Shown: one piece after another, positions 7,409-17,160 of the stretch
Position numbering within the stretch: the first letter of the stretch is position 1
Layout: every line of letters begins with the position of its first letter
NCBI GenBank assembly: GCA_018266615.1
Contig: JAFEAB010000097.1
Location: forward strand, 17,355 to 81,354
From: Bacteroidota bacterium
Lineage (GTDB): Bacteria > Bacteroidota > Bacteroidia > Chitinophagales > Chitinophagaceae
Direction of reading: 5' to 3'
Length of the DNA stretch: 64,000 bases
Translations under genes and position numbers: made by a program
Notes under the pieces: generated by a model
Database searches by the model: none
Told to the model about the DNA's origin: nothing
Seen by the model: the letters and a program-made list of their open reading frames with translations, nothing else

Positions 7409-8269
7409 CTATTTGTAGAGGGAAGCAAAGGTTTGGGTAAGTGTAAAACCAGACTCGTCTATACCGTAAGTAATGGAATCAATTTTGGTGGTGAAAATGT
7501 TATAGAAAACAATTGCGAACGCAGATGTACCAATACCTAATGCGGTATTATATAACGCTTCTGCAATACCCACCGACAATTGAGCGGCCGCTCCGCTTCC
7601 TCCTGCATCGGCACCCAGGTTATAAAACGCACGAATCATACCCACTACCGTACCCAGCAAACCAAGCAGGGTAGCAATAGAAGCAATTGTAGAAAGGAAC
7701 ACCAGGTTCTTCTCCAACATGGGCAGTTCAAGGGAGGTTGCCTCTTCTACTTCCTTTTGAATGGCCAGCACCTTTTGTTCTGTTGTCAGTTCGGTATTGT
7801 TGATCATATCTCTGTAGCGGAAAAGACCGGATTTCATCACATTGCCCACAGACCCTTTTTGCTTATCGCATTCTGCAAGAGCGGCGTCAATATTTTTGTT
7901 GGCCAAATGATATTGCACTTTGCGGATAAAATCTGCGTTATTACCGGTACCCCTTGCTTTGGAAATGGTAAGAAATCGTTCTACCACAAAGGTCAGCATG
8001 GTAAGGAACGTACCTAAAAGTATAGGTACAATAATTCCGCCGAGGTACATTTTACTAAGGGCTGATTTCGGTTCATCCCGGTCGGGCCAAAAGCCGCCAT
8101 TTTCTTTACCTACGCCGAAGTTATCGGGATTACCAAGGAGGAATCGCCAAATCACATATCCCGCTACCAAACATAATACCGGTGCAATCAGGGAAATAAT
8201 GTTACTTGACTTCTTGGCATGCACCGTAGTTGCTGGTTTTACCATTTCAGTTGGTCGTGTTTCTGCCAT
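7409..8269 (-). CDS. exbB: MotA/TolQ/ExbB proton channel family protein
   Basis: This 286-residue inner-membrane motor subunit has hydrophobic segments at about 23-45, 75-100, 190-215 and 235-265. The signature MotA/TolQ/ExbB region is seen as IASIATLLGLLGTVVGMI followed by GIAEALYNTALGIGTSAFAI. With the two ExbD proteins it would form the channel that uses proton flow to energise TonB. It is the first gene of the four-gene exbB-exbD-exbD-tonB operon. The extra N-terminal membrane helix is common in Bacteroidota ExbB. The 197-base AT-rich region upstream separates it from the permease gene on the same strand; no clear promoter was identified there. Confidence 0.94.
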   Translation of the reverse strand: MAETRPTEMVKPATTVHAKKSSNIISLIAPVLCLVAGYVIWRFLLGNPDNFGVGKENGGFWPDRDEPKSALSKMYLGGIIVPILLGTFLTMLTFVVERFLTISKARGTGNNADFIRKVQYHLANKNIDAALAECDKQKGSVGNVMKSGLFRYRDMINNTELTTEQKVLAIQKEVEEATSLELPMLEKNLVFLSTIASIATLLGLLGTVVGMIRAFYNLGADAGGSGAAAQLSVGIAEALYNTALGIGTSAFAIVFYNIFTTKIDSITYGIDESGFTLTQTFASLYK

Positions 8270-8410
8270 GTGAATTTGATTTTAAAAAGTGAAAATTGAT
8301 TTAAGTAATTGAATTTTAAAAATGAGTAGCAATGCTATGAAAAAAAGGATTGAATCACAAATAAATTTAAGTGCCGGCCAATTTATTTGCCCAAGTTAAA
8401 AATAATTTCA

Positions 8411-8431
8411 AAGGGAATAGTAATATCCCTT
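8411..8431 (-). terminator. Weak hairpin downstream of the ABC permease
   Basis: AAGGGA and TCCCTT can pair across a 9-base loop about 35 bases after the permease stop on the minus strand. The tail is T-rich but broken (TGAAATTATT), so this is at best a weak terminator. Confidence 0.3.
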
Positions 8432-8466
8432 AGTTTTTCTCTAATAAAAATAGGAAAGAATAAGAT

Positions 8467-9744
8467 TTATTCGTACCGGAGGGCTACAATAGGGTCCAGT
8501 TTGGACGCCTTAATTGCCGGGTACAATCCGGCCAGCAACCCTACCAGCGTACAAACCAGGATCCCCCCCCCTACCCAAATCCAGGGAACCACAAATCCGG
8601 TTTTTAATAGCAGGGCTACTAAATTCCCCACCAATACCCCCGAGATGATTCCCACAGCGGCACCCAAAATACTGATCAATATAGATTCGTAGAGGAACTG
8701 GCGCCGGATATCTGATCCTTTTGCGCCAAGGGCCTTCTCTAAGCCAATCTCTTTGGTTCGTTCATTTACAGCTACCAACATGATATTCATTAGCCCAATG
8801 GCCGCCCCAATCAGGGTTACTAAAGCAATGCCAATAGTGCCTGTTTGAAGGAACCCCAGGCTGGTGAGCATCGATTCGGCAATACTATCGCTCTTGTCAA
8901 TAAAGAAATTATTTTCGTCCTTGACATTCAATTTCCGGATGGGCCTGAACTCAGCTATGGCTTCTCCTGTTGCCACATCCATTAAATTTAAATCGGGAAC
9001 CTGAACCGCAATGGTATAGGACGGATTTTGTCCGGAGAGCAGCCTTCGGACTGTATTTACGGGGGTAACCACAATCTTACTGGTATTAAAAAATGCACTG
9101 GACCCTTTATCTTCCAAAACTCCGATTACCCGATACGGCTTATGATCCAAACTCACAATGGCATCTATCGCCTTCAGAGGATTATCTCCAAAAAGCCGGG
9201 TGGCCACCCCGCTTCCCAAAAAACAAACATTCCTGCCTGTTTGCACTTCATTCTGGGTAAAGTTTCTGCCTGCCTGTAAATTGTATCCATTCAGCTCGAG
9301 GTAATTATCATCCCCTCCAAACATATTAATATCGGGATTGGTCTTTTTAGAATTGGTATTGGCCACAATACTGAATGGCCCTCTTAACCCAATGCTCACT
9401 TTGGCATTGGGGAAGGTATACCGCTGTTTAAATTCCATGGCTTCGGCATACGTAATGGGGATCCCCATGTTCGACTTTCGTTCCCTTTTTCCCTTTTTCG
9501 ATTTACTGGTGGAGGGTTCGGGTCCTCCGAACCGGATATTCCGGTCTTTATACCGTATACTAAAAGCATTCGCTCCGAGAGTGGAAAAACTGGATGTTAA
9601 TGAATTACTGGCAGCCGTGATGGCGGTAATAATAAGTATCAGAGCAAAGATTCCCAGCGCAATTATTACAATGGTGATGGCAGACCTCAATTTATTAGAT
9701 CTGATATTATTCCATGATAAAGAAAGGGTTTCCCTGTATTTCAT
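8467..9744 (-). CDS. MacB/FtsX-type ABC transporter permease
   Basis: This 425-residue protein has a MacB-type layout: an N-terminal membrane helix (about 21-45), a large periplasmic core domain (about 50-280), and three C-terminal membrane helices of the FtsX fold (about 295-320, 345-380, 385-415). The cytosolic loop NERTKEIGLEKALGAKGSDI is the typical FtsX-family coupling segment that contacts the ATPase. Such permeases use periplasmic shape changes to expel lipoproteins, peptides or small molecules. No ATPase gene is next to it, so it must use one encoded elsewhere. It lies 64 bases after nuoN on the same strand and could be read through from that operon. Substrate unknown. Confidence 0.9.
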   Translation of the reverse strand: MKYRETLSLSWNNIRSNKLRSAITIVIIALGIFALILIITAITAASNSLTSSFSTLGANAFSIRYKDRNIRFGGPEPSTSKSKKGKRERKSNMGIPITYAEAMEFKQRYTFPNAKVSIGLRGPFSIVANTNSKKTNPDINMFGGDDNYLELNGYNLQAGRNFTQNEVQTGRNVCFLGSGVATRLFGDNPLKAIDAIVSLDHKPYRVIGVLEDKGSSAFFNTSKIVVTPVNTVRRLLSGQNPSYTIAVQVPDLNLMDVATGEAIAEFRPIRKLNVKDENNFFIDKSDSIAESMLTSLGFLQTGTIGIALVTLIGAAIGLMNIMLVAVNERTKEIGLEKALGAKGSDIRRQFLYESILISILGAAVGIISGVLVGNLVALLLKTGFVVPWIWVGGGILVCTLVGLLAGLYPAIKASKLDPIVALRYE

Positions 9745-9808
9745 TTTTTCTTCCGGATAAAGTTAATTATCCCGTGTTTCATTTGGGGAAGAAATGTGAG
9801 CAATGGTA

Positions 9809-11206
9809 TTACCAGTAATACAACCAGCCAAGAATCCATTCAGGATAAATGCCAATAATGATCGTCAGTATGGCTAACAGAATAAGTACAGATTTAAACC
9901 AGCCATTTATATTCCATAGTTCTACCGGGTCCTCCGTATTGGGTTCTTTAAAATACATGGCCTGAATCACCCGGAAATAATAATAAGCACTAATGGCAGA
10001 AAAAATGACCGCCACAATTACCAGCCAAACCTGGTTGCTATTTTCCACTACGGATGTAAGCATATATAACTTGCTTTGAAAACCTGCGGTAAGCGGAATC
10101 CCTGTTAGCGAAAGTAAAAATATAGTTGCGGTAAACGCCACCACCGGATGGGTTTTACCCAGTCCGTTAAAATCGCTGATGGTAAACTCGTTCATCCGGG
10201 AAACAATACCAAATAGGCCAATGGCCGCAATGCTGTATGCAGCAGCATATAAAACCATCCCTTCTTTAGCGCGGTCGTTAAGCGCAAACAAGGCTAGCAT
10301 CATAAACCCTGCCTGGGCTATGGAGGAATAAGCCAGCATCCTTTTTACACTCTGCTGGAAGATGGCAGTAATATTCCCGATAAACAAGGTGGCAATCGTA
10401 ATAACTACAATCAGTTTTTGCCAATCTTTATGAATCGCACCGAACGAGTTTTCGAATAACCGGATAAATGCCAGAAACCCGGCCACCTTTACGATCGTAC
10501 TCATAAAGGAAGTAAATACCGTTGGCGCCCCGTCGTACACATCGGGAGCCCAAAAATGAAATGGAGCAGCCGACACTTTAAAAGATATAGCCACCAGCAT
10601 GAGAATCAGACCGATTATAATGAAGGGGGATGTAGCTGTATTTCCCACATCAATGCTGGCAATATAAAAAGACGCATTGGGCGTTCCGCCATATACCATG
10701 GCAATCCCCATCAGTAATAACCCGGTGGAAAAGGAGCCCATTAAAAAATATTTCAATGCAGCTTCAATACTCAGCAAATTTCGTTTATTGCTCCCTGTTA
10801 GGATATACAAAGGGATCGAAAGAATTTCAATTCCCAGGAAAAGGAAAAGCAGGGTATTAAACGTAGCGCAAATAGCCACCCCGCACATCACAAAAAATAT
10901 CAGTGCAAAATACTCTCCCACATCATGACCAACCCTTTCAATATCTTCCCCGCTCAGGAGGAACAACAGGATGAGGCACCCAATCATTACCGCCAGGAAG
11001 CCCAGGCTGTAACTGCTGGTTTTCAACATGTCGTATATATTGATATGAAACAAAGGCTGTCCCTGTTTCAATTCAATGGCATTTGCAAGGAACAACAGGA
11101 TGGCCCCTGCAATAGCCAGGTACCTGGGCACTGCCCGGTTCTTCACGAAGGCGCCCGTGAACATCATCAATATCCCCATAAAAGCCGAAACAACTATTGC
11201 ATTCAT
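9809..11206 (-). CDS. nuoN: NADH-quinone oxidoreductase subunit N
   Basis: This 465-residue antiporter-like membrane subunit of complex I has about 14 hydrophobic segments and the proton-pumping core sequences of the Mrp-antiporter/NuoN family: the Lys-containing helix ...ALKYFLMGSFSTG, ISFKVSAAPFHFWAPDVYDG, and VKRMLAYSSIAQAGFM. It is the last gene of nuoA-N, 23 bases after nuoM. Expected role: one of three proton-translocating modules in the membrane arm. Confidence 0.97.
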   Translation of the reverse strand: MNAIVVSAFMGILMMFTGAFVKNRAVPRYLAIAGAILLFLANAIELKQGQPLFHINIYDMLKTSSYSLGFLAVMIGCLILLFLLSGEDIERVGHDVGEYFALIFFVMCGVAICATFNTLLFLFLGIEILSIPLYILTGSNKRNLLSIEAALKYFLMGSFSTGLLLMGIAMVYGGTPNASFYIASIDVGNTATSPFIIIGLILMLVAISFKVSAAPFHFWAPDVYDGAPTVFTSFMSTIVKVAGFLAFIRLFENSFGAIHKDWQKLIVVITIATLFIGNITAIFQQSVKRMLAYSSIAQAGFMMLALFALNDRAKEGMVLYAAAYSIAAIGLFGIVSRMNEFTISDFNGLGKTHPVVAFTATIFLLSLTGIPLTAGFQSKLYMLTSVVENSNQVWLVIVAVIFSAISAYYYFRVIQAMYFKEPNTEDPVELWNINGWFKSVLILLAILTIIIGIYPEWILGWLYYW

Positions 11207-11229
11207 GTCAATTCCAAATATTTATCAGT

Positions 11230-12723
11230 TCACATACCCAGTTTCCCCAGAATTACGGGAACGGATTCTTTAGCCAGGTTTAATATAGGTTGTGGATATA
11301 TCCCGATCGCAAAAATCACTACAACAATGATGGCCAGACTGAGTTTTTGGGAAAATCCGATATCGTTTATTGCTGCGGTAAGGGTATTCGTCTCACCATA
11401 AAATACCTTTTGAACCAGGTTGAGGATATAGATTGCCACGAAAACAATTCCTAAACCCGATATCGCTGCGAACCAGGGATTTGCTTCAAATAACCCGGTA
11501 AACATCAATAATTCTCCGGGGAATGCATTGGTTAGCGGAAGTGCAATATTTGCCATGGCAATTACAAAAAGGAAGATCGTGAGTACCGGGGCTTTATGAG
11601 CAATACCGGTAAGATCGGATATCTTTTTTGCACCGGTTTTCTTCTCAATAATATCAAGTACGATCCACAACCCAATTACATTGACCCCATGATTAAACAT
11701 TTGCAACATCATTCCTTCCATGCTGGTGATGTTCAGGGCAAATATGGAGGCACACATTAAACCGATATGTGCAATGGAAGAATAGGCCACCAGCCTTTTC
11801 AAATTATCCTGCCGGATGGCAATCAGGCTGGCGTATAAAATGCCGATAATGGCAATTACGATAACCAGATGATTATACTTTCCTACTGCTTCGGGAAATA
11901 AGGGCAGCAGCCAGCGCAACACCCCAAACAGGCCCATCTTCACCATCACGCCGCTAAGTACCATAGTAGCCGGTCCATTGGCCTGGTCGTACACATCAGG
12001 CTGCCAGGTATGCAATGGAAAAACCGGCATCTTTATGGCAAAAGCCACAAAGAATAACCAGAATAACCAGCTTTGATCTCCGGCTGATAAACCTGCATTA
12101 GAAAATGCCGCATAAGAAAATGAATGGAGGGTTTGTGTACCGTTTTCGAAAACTTTGGGTGGGGTATGTAAGTAAACATAAATAATCCCAACCAACATTA
12201 ATAAAGACCCGGCAAATGTGTAAACAAAGAATTTAAAGGTAGCCTGAACGCGGCGTTCGCCTCCCCACTTGCTGCAAAGAAAATAAATAGGGATTAAAGC
12301 CACTTCCCAGAAAATATAAAACAACAATGCATCCAACGCAACAAATACCCCCATTATGCCACATTGCGAAAGCATCAGGAGACCATAAAATGAAGAGGCA
12401 TTTTTATACTCATCTTTCTTAATCGACAAAAAGATCAATGGGTACACCAGCGCGGTTAGGAAAGTTAAAATCCGGCTGGTACCATCGAGGCCTACAAAAA
12501 ACGTATTCCCGATATTGTTGGGATAATAATAATTTACATTATTGTAAGCCAGGAATTTGGGATCGGTATAAAACAGGGAGGCTGCCGATACCGCTAAAAT
12601 GGCCAACGAAAAAACAAAGGAGACCGTCCAGGCGGCTCCCTCCTTTTTCAACATAAAACTCAACAGCCCTGCTATCAGTGGCAGCCAAATTAACAACTCA
12701 GGAAACGTAATAAATTCACCCAT
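11230..12723 (-). CDS. nuoM: NADH-quinone oxidoreductase subunit M
   Basis: This 497-residue, roughly 14-helix proton-pumping subunit has FAIKMPVFPLHTWQPDVYDQ and DNLKRLVAYSSIAHIGLM, which identify the NuoM/antiporter family, along with conserved Glu in FYIFWEVALIPIYF. The gene starts 4 bases after nuoL ends, and nuoN follows. It acts in the membrane arm of complex I. Confidence 0.97.
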   Translation of the reverse strand: MGEFITFPELLIWLPLIAGLLSFMLKKEGAAWTVSFVFSLAILAVSAASLFYTDPKFLAYNNVNYYYPNNIGNTFFVGLDGTSRILTFLTALVYPLIFLSIKKDEYKNASSFYGLLMLSQCGIMGVFVALDALLFYIFWEVALIPIYFLCSKWGGERRVQATFKFFVYTFAGSLLMLVGIIYVYLHTPPKVFENGTQTLHSFSYAAFSNAGLSAGDQSWLFWLFFVAFAIKMPVFPLHTWQPDVYDQANGPATMVLSGVMVKMGLFGVLRWLLPLFPEAVGKYNHLVIVIAIIGILYASLIAIRQDNLKRLVAYSSIAHIGLMCASIFALNITSMEGMMLQMFNHGVNVIGLWIVLDIIEKKTGAKKISDLTGIAHKAPVLTIFLFVIAMANIALPLTNAFPGELLMFTGLFEANPWFAAISGLGIVFVAIYILNLVQKVFYGETNTLTAAINDIGFSQKLSLAIIVVVIFAIGIYPQPILNLAKESVPVILGKLGM

Positions 12724-12727
12724 GACC

Positions 12728-14632
12728 TTACAGGAACAATTGAATAATAAATAATCCCAGGATACCCAGAACCATCAATAAAATATAAGCCCCTACCTGT
12801 CCGCTTTGCAACCAGCGTACCTGGCGGCTTCCGTAATTCACAAATTTTCCGATTCCATTCACAATGCCATCAATCCCCTTCTTGTCAACCACATTGCCCA
12901 GGAAATCCCCAAACGCATGCATTGGCCGGGTGATTACGGCATTATATAACTCATCCACATACCATTTATTTGCCAGTATCTTACCCAGGCCGGTTTCGGG
13001 TGCTGTTGATATTTGGTAAGCGGAAAATTTCCTCCAGGCAACCCACAAGCCAATGAGTGCACCCACAACGGATACGGCCATCAGCGTATATTCAGTAGTA
13101 TGAGAAAGAGGATGAACGGCTAATATTTTATTGCTCTCGCGAAATACCGGTTCCAGGAAATTATTAAGTTGGTGGCCATTGGCGGTAAACACTTCCGGGA
13201 TACCTACAAATCCACCTACCACCGAAAGGATAGCCAGAATAATGAGCGGAACCGTCATGGCGGAAGGACTTTCATGCAGATGATGTTCCTGTTCCGTCGT
13301 ACCCCGGAAATTTCCACGAAAGGTCATGGCATATAAACGGAACATATAGAAAGCGGTCATTACAGCGGTAAGTACTCCCACTACCCAGAGTATCGGGCTG
13401 CGGGAAAAGGCTGCTGCTAAAATTTCATCTTTTGAGAAAAATCCGGAGAACGGGGGTATCCCTGCAATAGCAAAACAGGCCAGTAAAAAGGTAATATGAG
13501 TGATTGGCATATTCTTTTTTAATCCACCCATGTATCGCATGTCCTGTTGCCCGCTCATGGCATGTATTACACTACCGGCGCCAAGGAATAACAGGGCTTT
13601 AAAGAAAGCGTGGGTCATTACATGAAATATGGCACCGGTGTAAGCTCCCACCCCAAGCGCAAGGAACATATAACCCAACTGACTAACGGTAGAGTATGCC
13701 AGCACTTTTTTAATATCATTTTGTTTCAATGCAATGGTGGCAGCAAGTACTGCGGTTACCAGCCCCACGATGGCAACCACCGACTGGCTGATGGGGGAAA
13801 GGCTATACAATAAGTTTGTACGGGCAATCATGTACACCCCGGCGGTAACCATGGTAGCAGCATGAATTAAGGCGCTAACCGGGGTTGGCCCGGCCATGGC
13901 ATCAGGAAGCCAGGTAAATAAGGGAATCTGTGCACTCTTACCGGTGGCGCCCACCAGCAGTAAAAGGGTGATGGCAGTAATATCAAAATTGGATAACAAC
14001 TTAACCGCTTCGGGGGTTAGCACTTTATCGAAACTAACGGAGCCGGTCTTTGCAATAAACCAAAATGCAGCCAGCAGGAATCCAAGATCGCCGATGCGGT
14101 TCATGATAAAGGCTTTTTTCCCTGCATCGGTATAATCCTTATTCTTAAACCAGTAGCCTATAAGAAAATAGGAGCAAATACCAACGCCTTCCCAACCGAT
14201 ATACATCACTACATAATTTTCGGCCATCACCAAAAGGAGCATCGAGAACACAAAGAGGTTCATGAACGAAAAATACTTGGCAAAGTCGGCCGATGATTCT
14301 TCGTGCATATAGGAAATGGAATACACGTGAATAAGGAATCCAATTCCGGTAATAATGAGGAGGAATAAAGCTGAAAGCTGATCTATTTTAAACCCGAAGG
14401 GAATATTCAATTTCCCCACATGGATAAAATCGAAATATTGTACGGTGCCCGTATTTCCGGAAAGCACCTGGAAAAACACCCAAAGGCTCAGGCAAAATGA
14501 TGCCAGCACAACGGCACTTCCTAAAAAACCAGAGGCCGATTTTGAAAGTTGTTTTCTTCCCAGCCCATTAATCAAAAACCCGATCAGGGGAAGAATGGGA
14601 ATTAGCCAGGATATCTGCAAAGCGTTGTTCAT
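12728..14632 (-). CDS. nuoL: NADH-quinone oxidoreductase subunit L
   Basis: This 634-residue distal proton-pumping subunit has the family core sequences WEGVGICSYFLIGYW, PLFTWLPDAMAGPTPVSALI with HAATMVTAGVYMIAR, and ND-IKKVLAYSTVSQLGYM. The C-terminal region (about 490-634) corresponds to the long lateral helix and last membrane helix that clamp the membrane arm. Length and gene order (K-L-M) are standard. Confidence 0.97.
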   Translation of the reverse strand: MNNALQISWLIPILPLIGFLINGLGRKQLSKSASGFLGSAVVLASFCLSLWVFFQVLSGNTGTVQYFDFIHVGKLNIPFGFKIDQLSALFLLIITGIGFLIHVYSISYMHEESSADFAKYFSFMNLFVFSMLLLVMAENYVVMYIGWEGVGICSYFLIGYWFKNKDYTDAGKKAFIMNRIGDLGFLLAAFWFIAKTGSVSFDKVLTPEAVKLLSNFDITAITLLLLVGATGKSAQIPLFTWLPDAMAGPTPVSALIHAATMVTAGVYMIARTNLLYSLSPISQSVVAIVGLVTAVLAATIALKQNDIKKVLAYSTVSQLGYMFLALGVGAYTGAIFHVMTHAFFKALLFLGAGSVIHAMSGQQDMRYMGGLKKNMPITHITFLLACFAIAGIPPFSGFFSKDEILAAAFSRSPILWVVGVLTAVMTAFYMFRLYAMTFRGNFRGTTEQEHHLHESPSAMTVPLIILAILSVVGGFVGIPEVFTANGHQLNNFLEPVFRESNKILAVHPLSHTTEYTLMAVSVVGALIGLWVAWRKFSAYQISTAPETGLGKILANKWYVDELYNAVITRPMHAFGDFLGNVVDKKGIDGIVNGIGKFVNYGSRQVRWLQSGQVGAYILLMVLGILGLFIIQLFL

Positions 14633-14650
14633 AATTCAATTGAGCTGAAA

Positions 14651-14983
14651 TCAGTTTTTCAGCCTGTTCAAAAAATTAATATCGATAGAATGTGTATTCC
14701 GGTACAACATTACAATAATGGCAAGCCCTACACTCACTTCTGCTGCTGCTACCACCATAATAAAGAAAACGAAAATTTGTGCATCAGCCGCAAAAGTGGA
14801 CGAGGCTTTGGCTGCCGCGGAAACCGCATGCATTTTTGAAAATGCCACCAACAACAGGTTAACCGAATTCAACATCAACTCAATACACATGAAAATGATG
14901 ATGGCATTCCGGCGAACCAAAACCCCTACTATTCCCGTACAAAAAAGGATTAGCGATAGGGCTATATAGGCTTTTATATCCAT
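14651..14983 (-). CDS. nuoK: NADH-quinone oxidoreductase subunit K
   Basis: This 110-residue, three-helix membrane subunit of complex I is recognised by IIFMCIELMLNSVNLLLVAF with its conserved Glu, and by VVAAAEVSVGLAIIVMLYRN with a second conserved Glu in the last helix. These residues belong to the proton path between the quinone site and the pump modules. There is a small Ala/Ser-rich insertion (about 55-68) in the middle. It sits between nuoJ (5-base gap) and nuoL. Confidence 0.96.
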   Translation of the reverse strand: MDIKAYIALSLILFCTGIVGVLVRRNAIIIFMCIELMLNSVNLLLVAFSKMHAVSAAAKASSTFAADAQIFVFFIMVVAAAEVSVGLAIIVMLYRNTHSIDINFLNRLKN

Positions 14984-14988
14984 GTTAT

Positions 14989-15486
14989 TTAATCCTTTTT
15001 ACTGATTACCACAGCGCCCACCATGGCACTTAGGAACAAAATGCTGCTAAGCTCGAAGGGAACTACGTAATAAGTGAACAATGTTTTACCCAGATTTTGG
15101 ATCAACCCCTCTTCTCCCACTACCATTTGAACCGGCAGGTTGGCTTTGGTTTTCATTACTGCCGACAGCAGTACCAACAGGAGCAATCCGCCCGATACAA
15201 CACCAATTAATTGCAACCGGTGATTTTTTACCGGTTCTGTTTCTGCATTCAGGTTCATCAGCATCACTACAAATAGAAATAATACCATGATGGCGCCTGC
15301 ATACACAATGATATTGACGATGGCCAAAAACTGGGCATTCATTAATACATAATGCCCCGAAATGGCGAAGAAAATAACGATCAGCCAAAGAATACTATGA
15401 ATGGGGTTTTTGCTGATAAGCATCATGATGGCACTTCCCACAGCAAGGAACGAAAGAAAATAAAACAGGATGGATATAATGCTCAT
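14989..15486 (-). CDS. nuoJ: NADH-quinone oxidoreductase subunit J
   Basis: This 165-residue membrane subunit has five hydrophobic segments and the NuoJ hallmark NIIVYAGAIMVLFLFVVMLM in the third helix, which includes the flexible pi-bulge region seen in complex I structures. The C-terminal helix is LSSILFLSAMVGAVVI. It is encoded between nuoI (7-base gap) and nuoK. Confidence 0.96.
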   Translation of the reverse strand: MSIISILFYFLSFLAVGSAIMMLISKNPIHSILWLIVIFFAISGHYVLMNAQFLAIVNIIVYAGAIMVLFLFVVMLMNLNAETEPVKNHRLQLIGVVSGGLLLLVLLSAVMKTKANLPVQMVVGEEGLIQNLGKTLFTYYVVPFELSSILFLSAMVGAVVISKKD

Positions 15487-15493
15487 ACGTTGG

Positions 15494-16048
15494 TTAACTT
15501 TTATCTTCCGGCTTGGCCCTGTTACCTAATGCTTTTTTGTATTCCTCCGGTTCATTGATTGGGTGAGGTATCAATAAATCCTGTTTGGAATATATAAATT
15601 GTTTTCTTTCGTAATCGGAAGGGGCGAACGTTTCGCTCAGGTAGATGGCATCTTTGGGGCATGCCTCCTCGCAAAGGCCACAAAATATGCAGCGCAACAT
15701 ATTGATCTCGTAGCGGGCGGCATATTTTTCTTCCCGGTAAAGGTGCTCTTCGCCGGGTTGCCTTTCGGCCGCTTCCATAGAGATGGCTTCTGCTGGGCAT
15801 GCCACCGCACATAAACCACAGGCGGTGCAGTTTTCCCGACCTTCGGCATCCCGGTTTAATATATGTAAACCGCGGAATACCGGGCTAAATGAACGTTGCT
15901 GCTCCGGAAAATTATATGTAACCTTTCTTTTAAAAAAATGACGCAGGGTAATGGACATCCCCTGGAAAATAGCAGGCAAATAAAGCCTCTCCCAAAAATT
16001 CATCGGGCTTCTGTTTACCTGTTTTGCTCTATGTGTAAGTGCCTGCAT
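15494..16048 (-). CDS. nuoI: NADH-quinone oxidoreductase subunit I (two 4Fe-4S clusters)
   Basis: This 184-residue ferredoxin-like subunit has two 4Fe-4S motifs, CTACGLCAVACP and CIFCGLCEEACP, binding clusters N6a and N6b that carry electrons toward the quinone site. The ATG at 16046-16048 is chosen; the frame is open to a TTG at 16064-16066 that would add six residues. The C-terminal tail is short and charged. It lies between nuoH and nuoJ. Confidence 0.96.
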   Translation of the reverse strand: MQALTHRAKQVNRSPMNFWERLYLPAIFQGMSITLRHFFKRKVTYNFPEQQRSFSPVFRGLHILNRDAEGRENCTACGLCAVACPAEAISMEAAERQPGEEHLYREEKYAARYEINMLRCIFCGLCEEACPKDAIYLSETFAPSDYERKQFIYSKQDLLIPHPINEPEEYKKALGNRAKPEDKS

Positions 16049-16087
16049 TTTAAATAGGATTTGCAAAAGTAATGTTTATCGCACAGC

Positions 16088-17140
16088 TTATTTGTGGAAA
16101 TAAAGGACGGCTGCTCCGGTAGCAAGCATATTAAACAATGCCAGCGGAATCAGTATCCGCCATCCCAGATACATCAACTGATCGTACCGGAATCGCGGAA
16201 TTGTCCAGCGAACCCACATAAAGAGAAAAATAAATCCGATGATCTTTCCCATCAATGCCACAATACCAAGTAATGCTGCAAAGTTTGGTGAAAGCGTCGA
16301 TTCATCTACAAATGGAAAATCATAGCCGCCAAAAAACAAAGTGGCCATAACCGCACTGCTGATGAACATATTGATATACTCTGCAAATAAATAAAATCCC
16401 AGTTTCATGGATGAGTACTCTGTATGGTACCCGCCAATCAATTCATTTTCCGCTTCGGGAAGATCGAAGGGCGTGCGGTTACATTCCGCAAAGGCGCAAA
16501 TAAGGAAGATTAAAAATCCGAGCGGCTGGTACACCACGTTCCACCAATGGCCGGTTTGTTGTTGAAGCACCATATCCTTCAGGCTAAGGGAACCGGTTAC
16601 CATTAACAGGGCAATGAACGAAATACCCATTGCCAGTTCGTAGCTTATAATTTGGGAAGCCGCACGCAGCCCGCCAAAAAGTGAAAATTTGTTATTGCTT
16701 GCCCAGGCGCCAATCATAATACCATAAACTCCCAAACTTAATACGCCAAAAATGTAGAGCATACCGATGTTTACATCGGCTATCTGTAAACTAACCGACC
16801 TGCCAAAAATTTCGATATGATTGCCCCAGGGAATAACGGCGCTGGTCATGATGGCGGTAAGCATGGCCAGGCAGGGCCCCATTACAAATAAAATTTTATT
16901 GGAGAAATTGGGAATGATTTCCTCTTTAAAGAAAAGTTTAAGTCCGTCGGCCATCGGTTGCAGTATCCCAAAAGGGCCTGCCCGGTTAGGGCCCCGGCGA
17001 TCCTGCATAAACGCAGCTACTTTTCTTTCCCCGTAAGTGGCATACATCGCAATCCCCAGGGAGGCGAAAACCACCACTACTATTAAAACTAATTTCTCTA
17101 AAATCAGGGCCATATCAATGGCCAGCAAACTATTGTCCAA
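16088..17140 (-). CDS. nuoH: NADH-quinone oxidoreductase subunit H
   Basis: This 350-residue membrane subunit forms the quinone-binding entrance with NuoB and NuoD. It has about eight helices and contains ERKVAAFMQDRRGPNRAGP with GILQPMADGLKLFFKE, the acidic loop FAECNRTPFDLPEAENELI with GGYHTEYSS, and the FLFMWVRWTIPRFRYDQL segment. All are strongly conserved NuoH sequences. The order G-H-I is standard. Confidence 0.97.
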   Translation of the reverse strand: MDNSLLAIDMALILEKLVLIVVVVFASLGIAMYATYGERKVAAFMQDRRGPNRAGPFGILQPMADGLKLFFKEEIIPNFSNKILFVMGPCLAMLTAIMTSAVIPWGNHIEIFGRSVSLQIADVNIGMLYIFGVLSLGVYGIMIGAWASNNKFSLFGGLRAASQIISYELAMGISFIALLMVTGSLSLKDMVLQQQTGHWWNVVYQPLGFLIFLICAFAECNRTPFDLPEAENELIGGYHTEYSSMKLGFYLFAEYINMFISSAVMATLFFGGYDFPFVDESTLSPNFAALLGIVALMGKIIGFIFLFMWVRWTIPRFRYDQLMYLGWRILIPLALFNMLATGAAVLYFHK

Positions 17141-17160
17141 AGCTTTCGGCTTTTAATGTG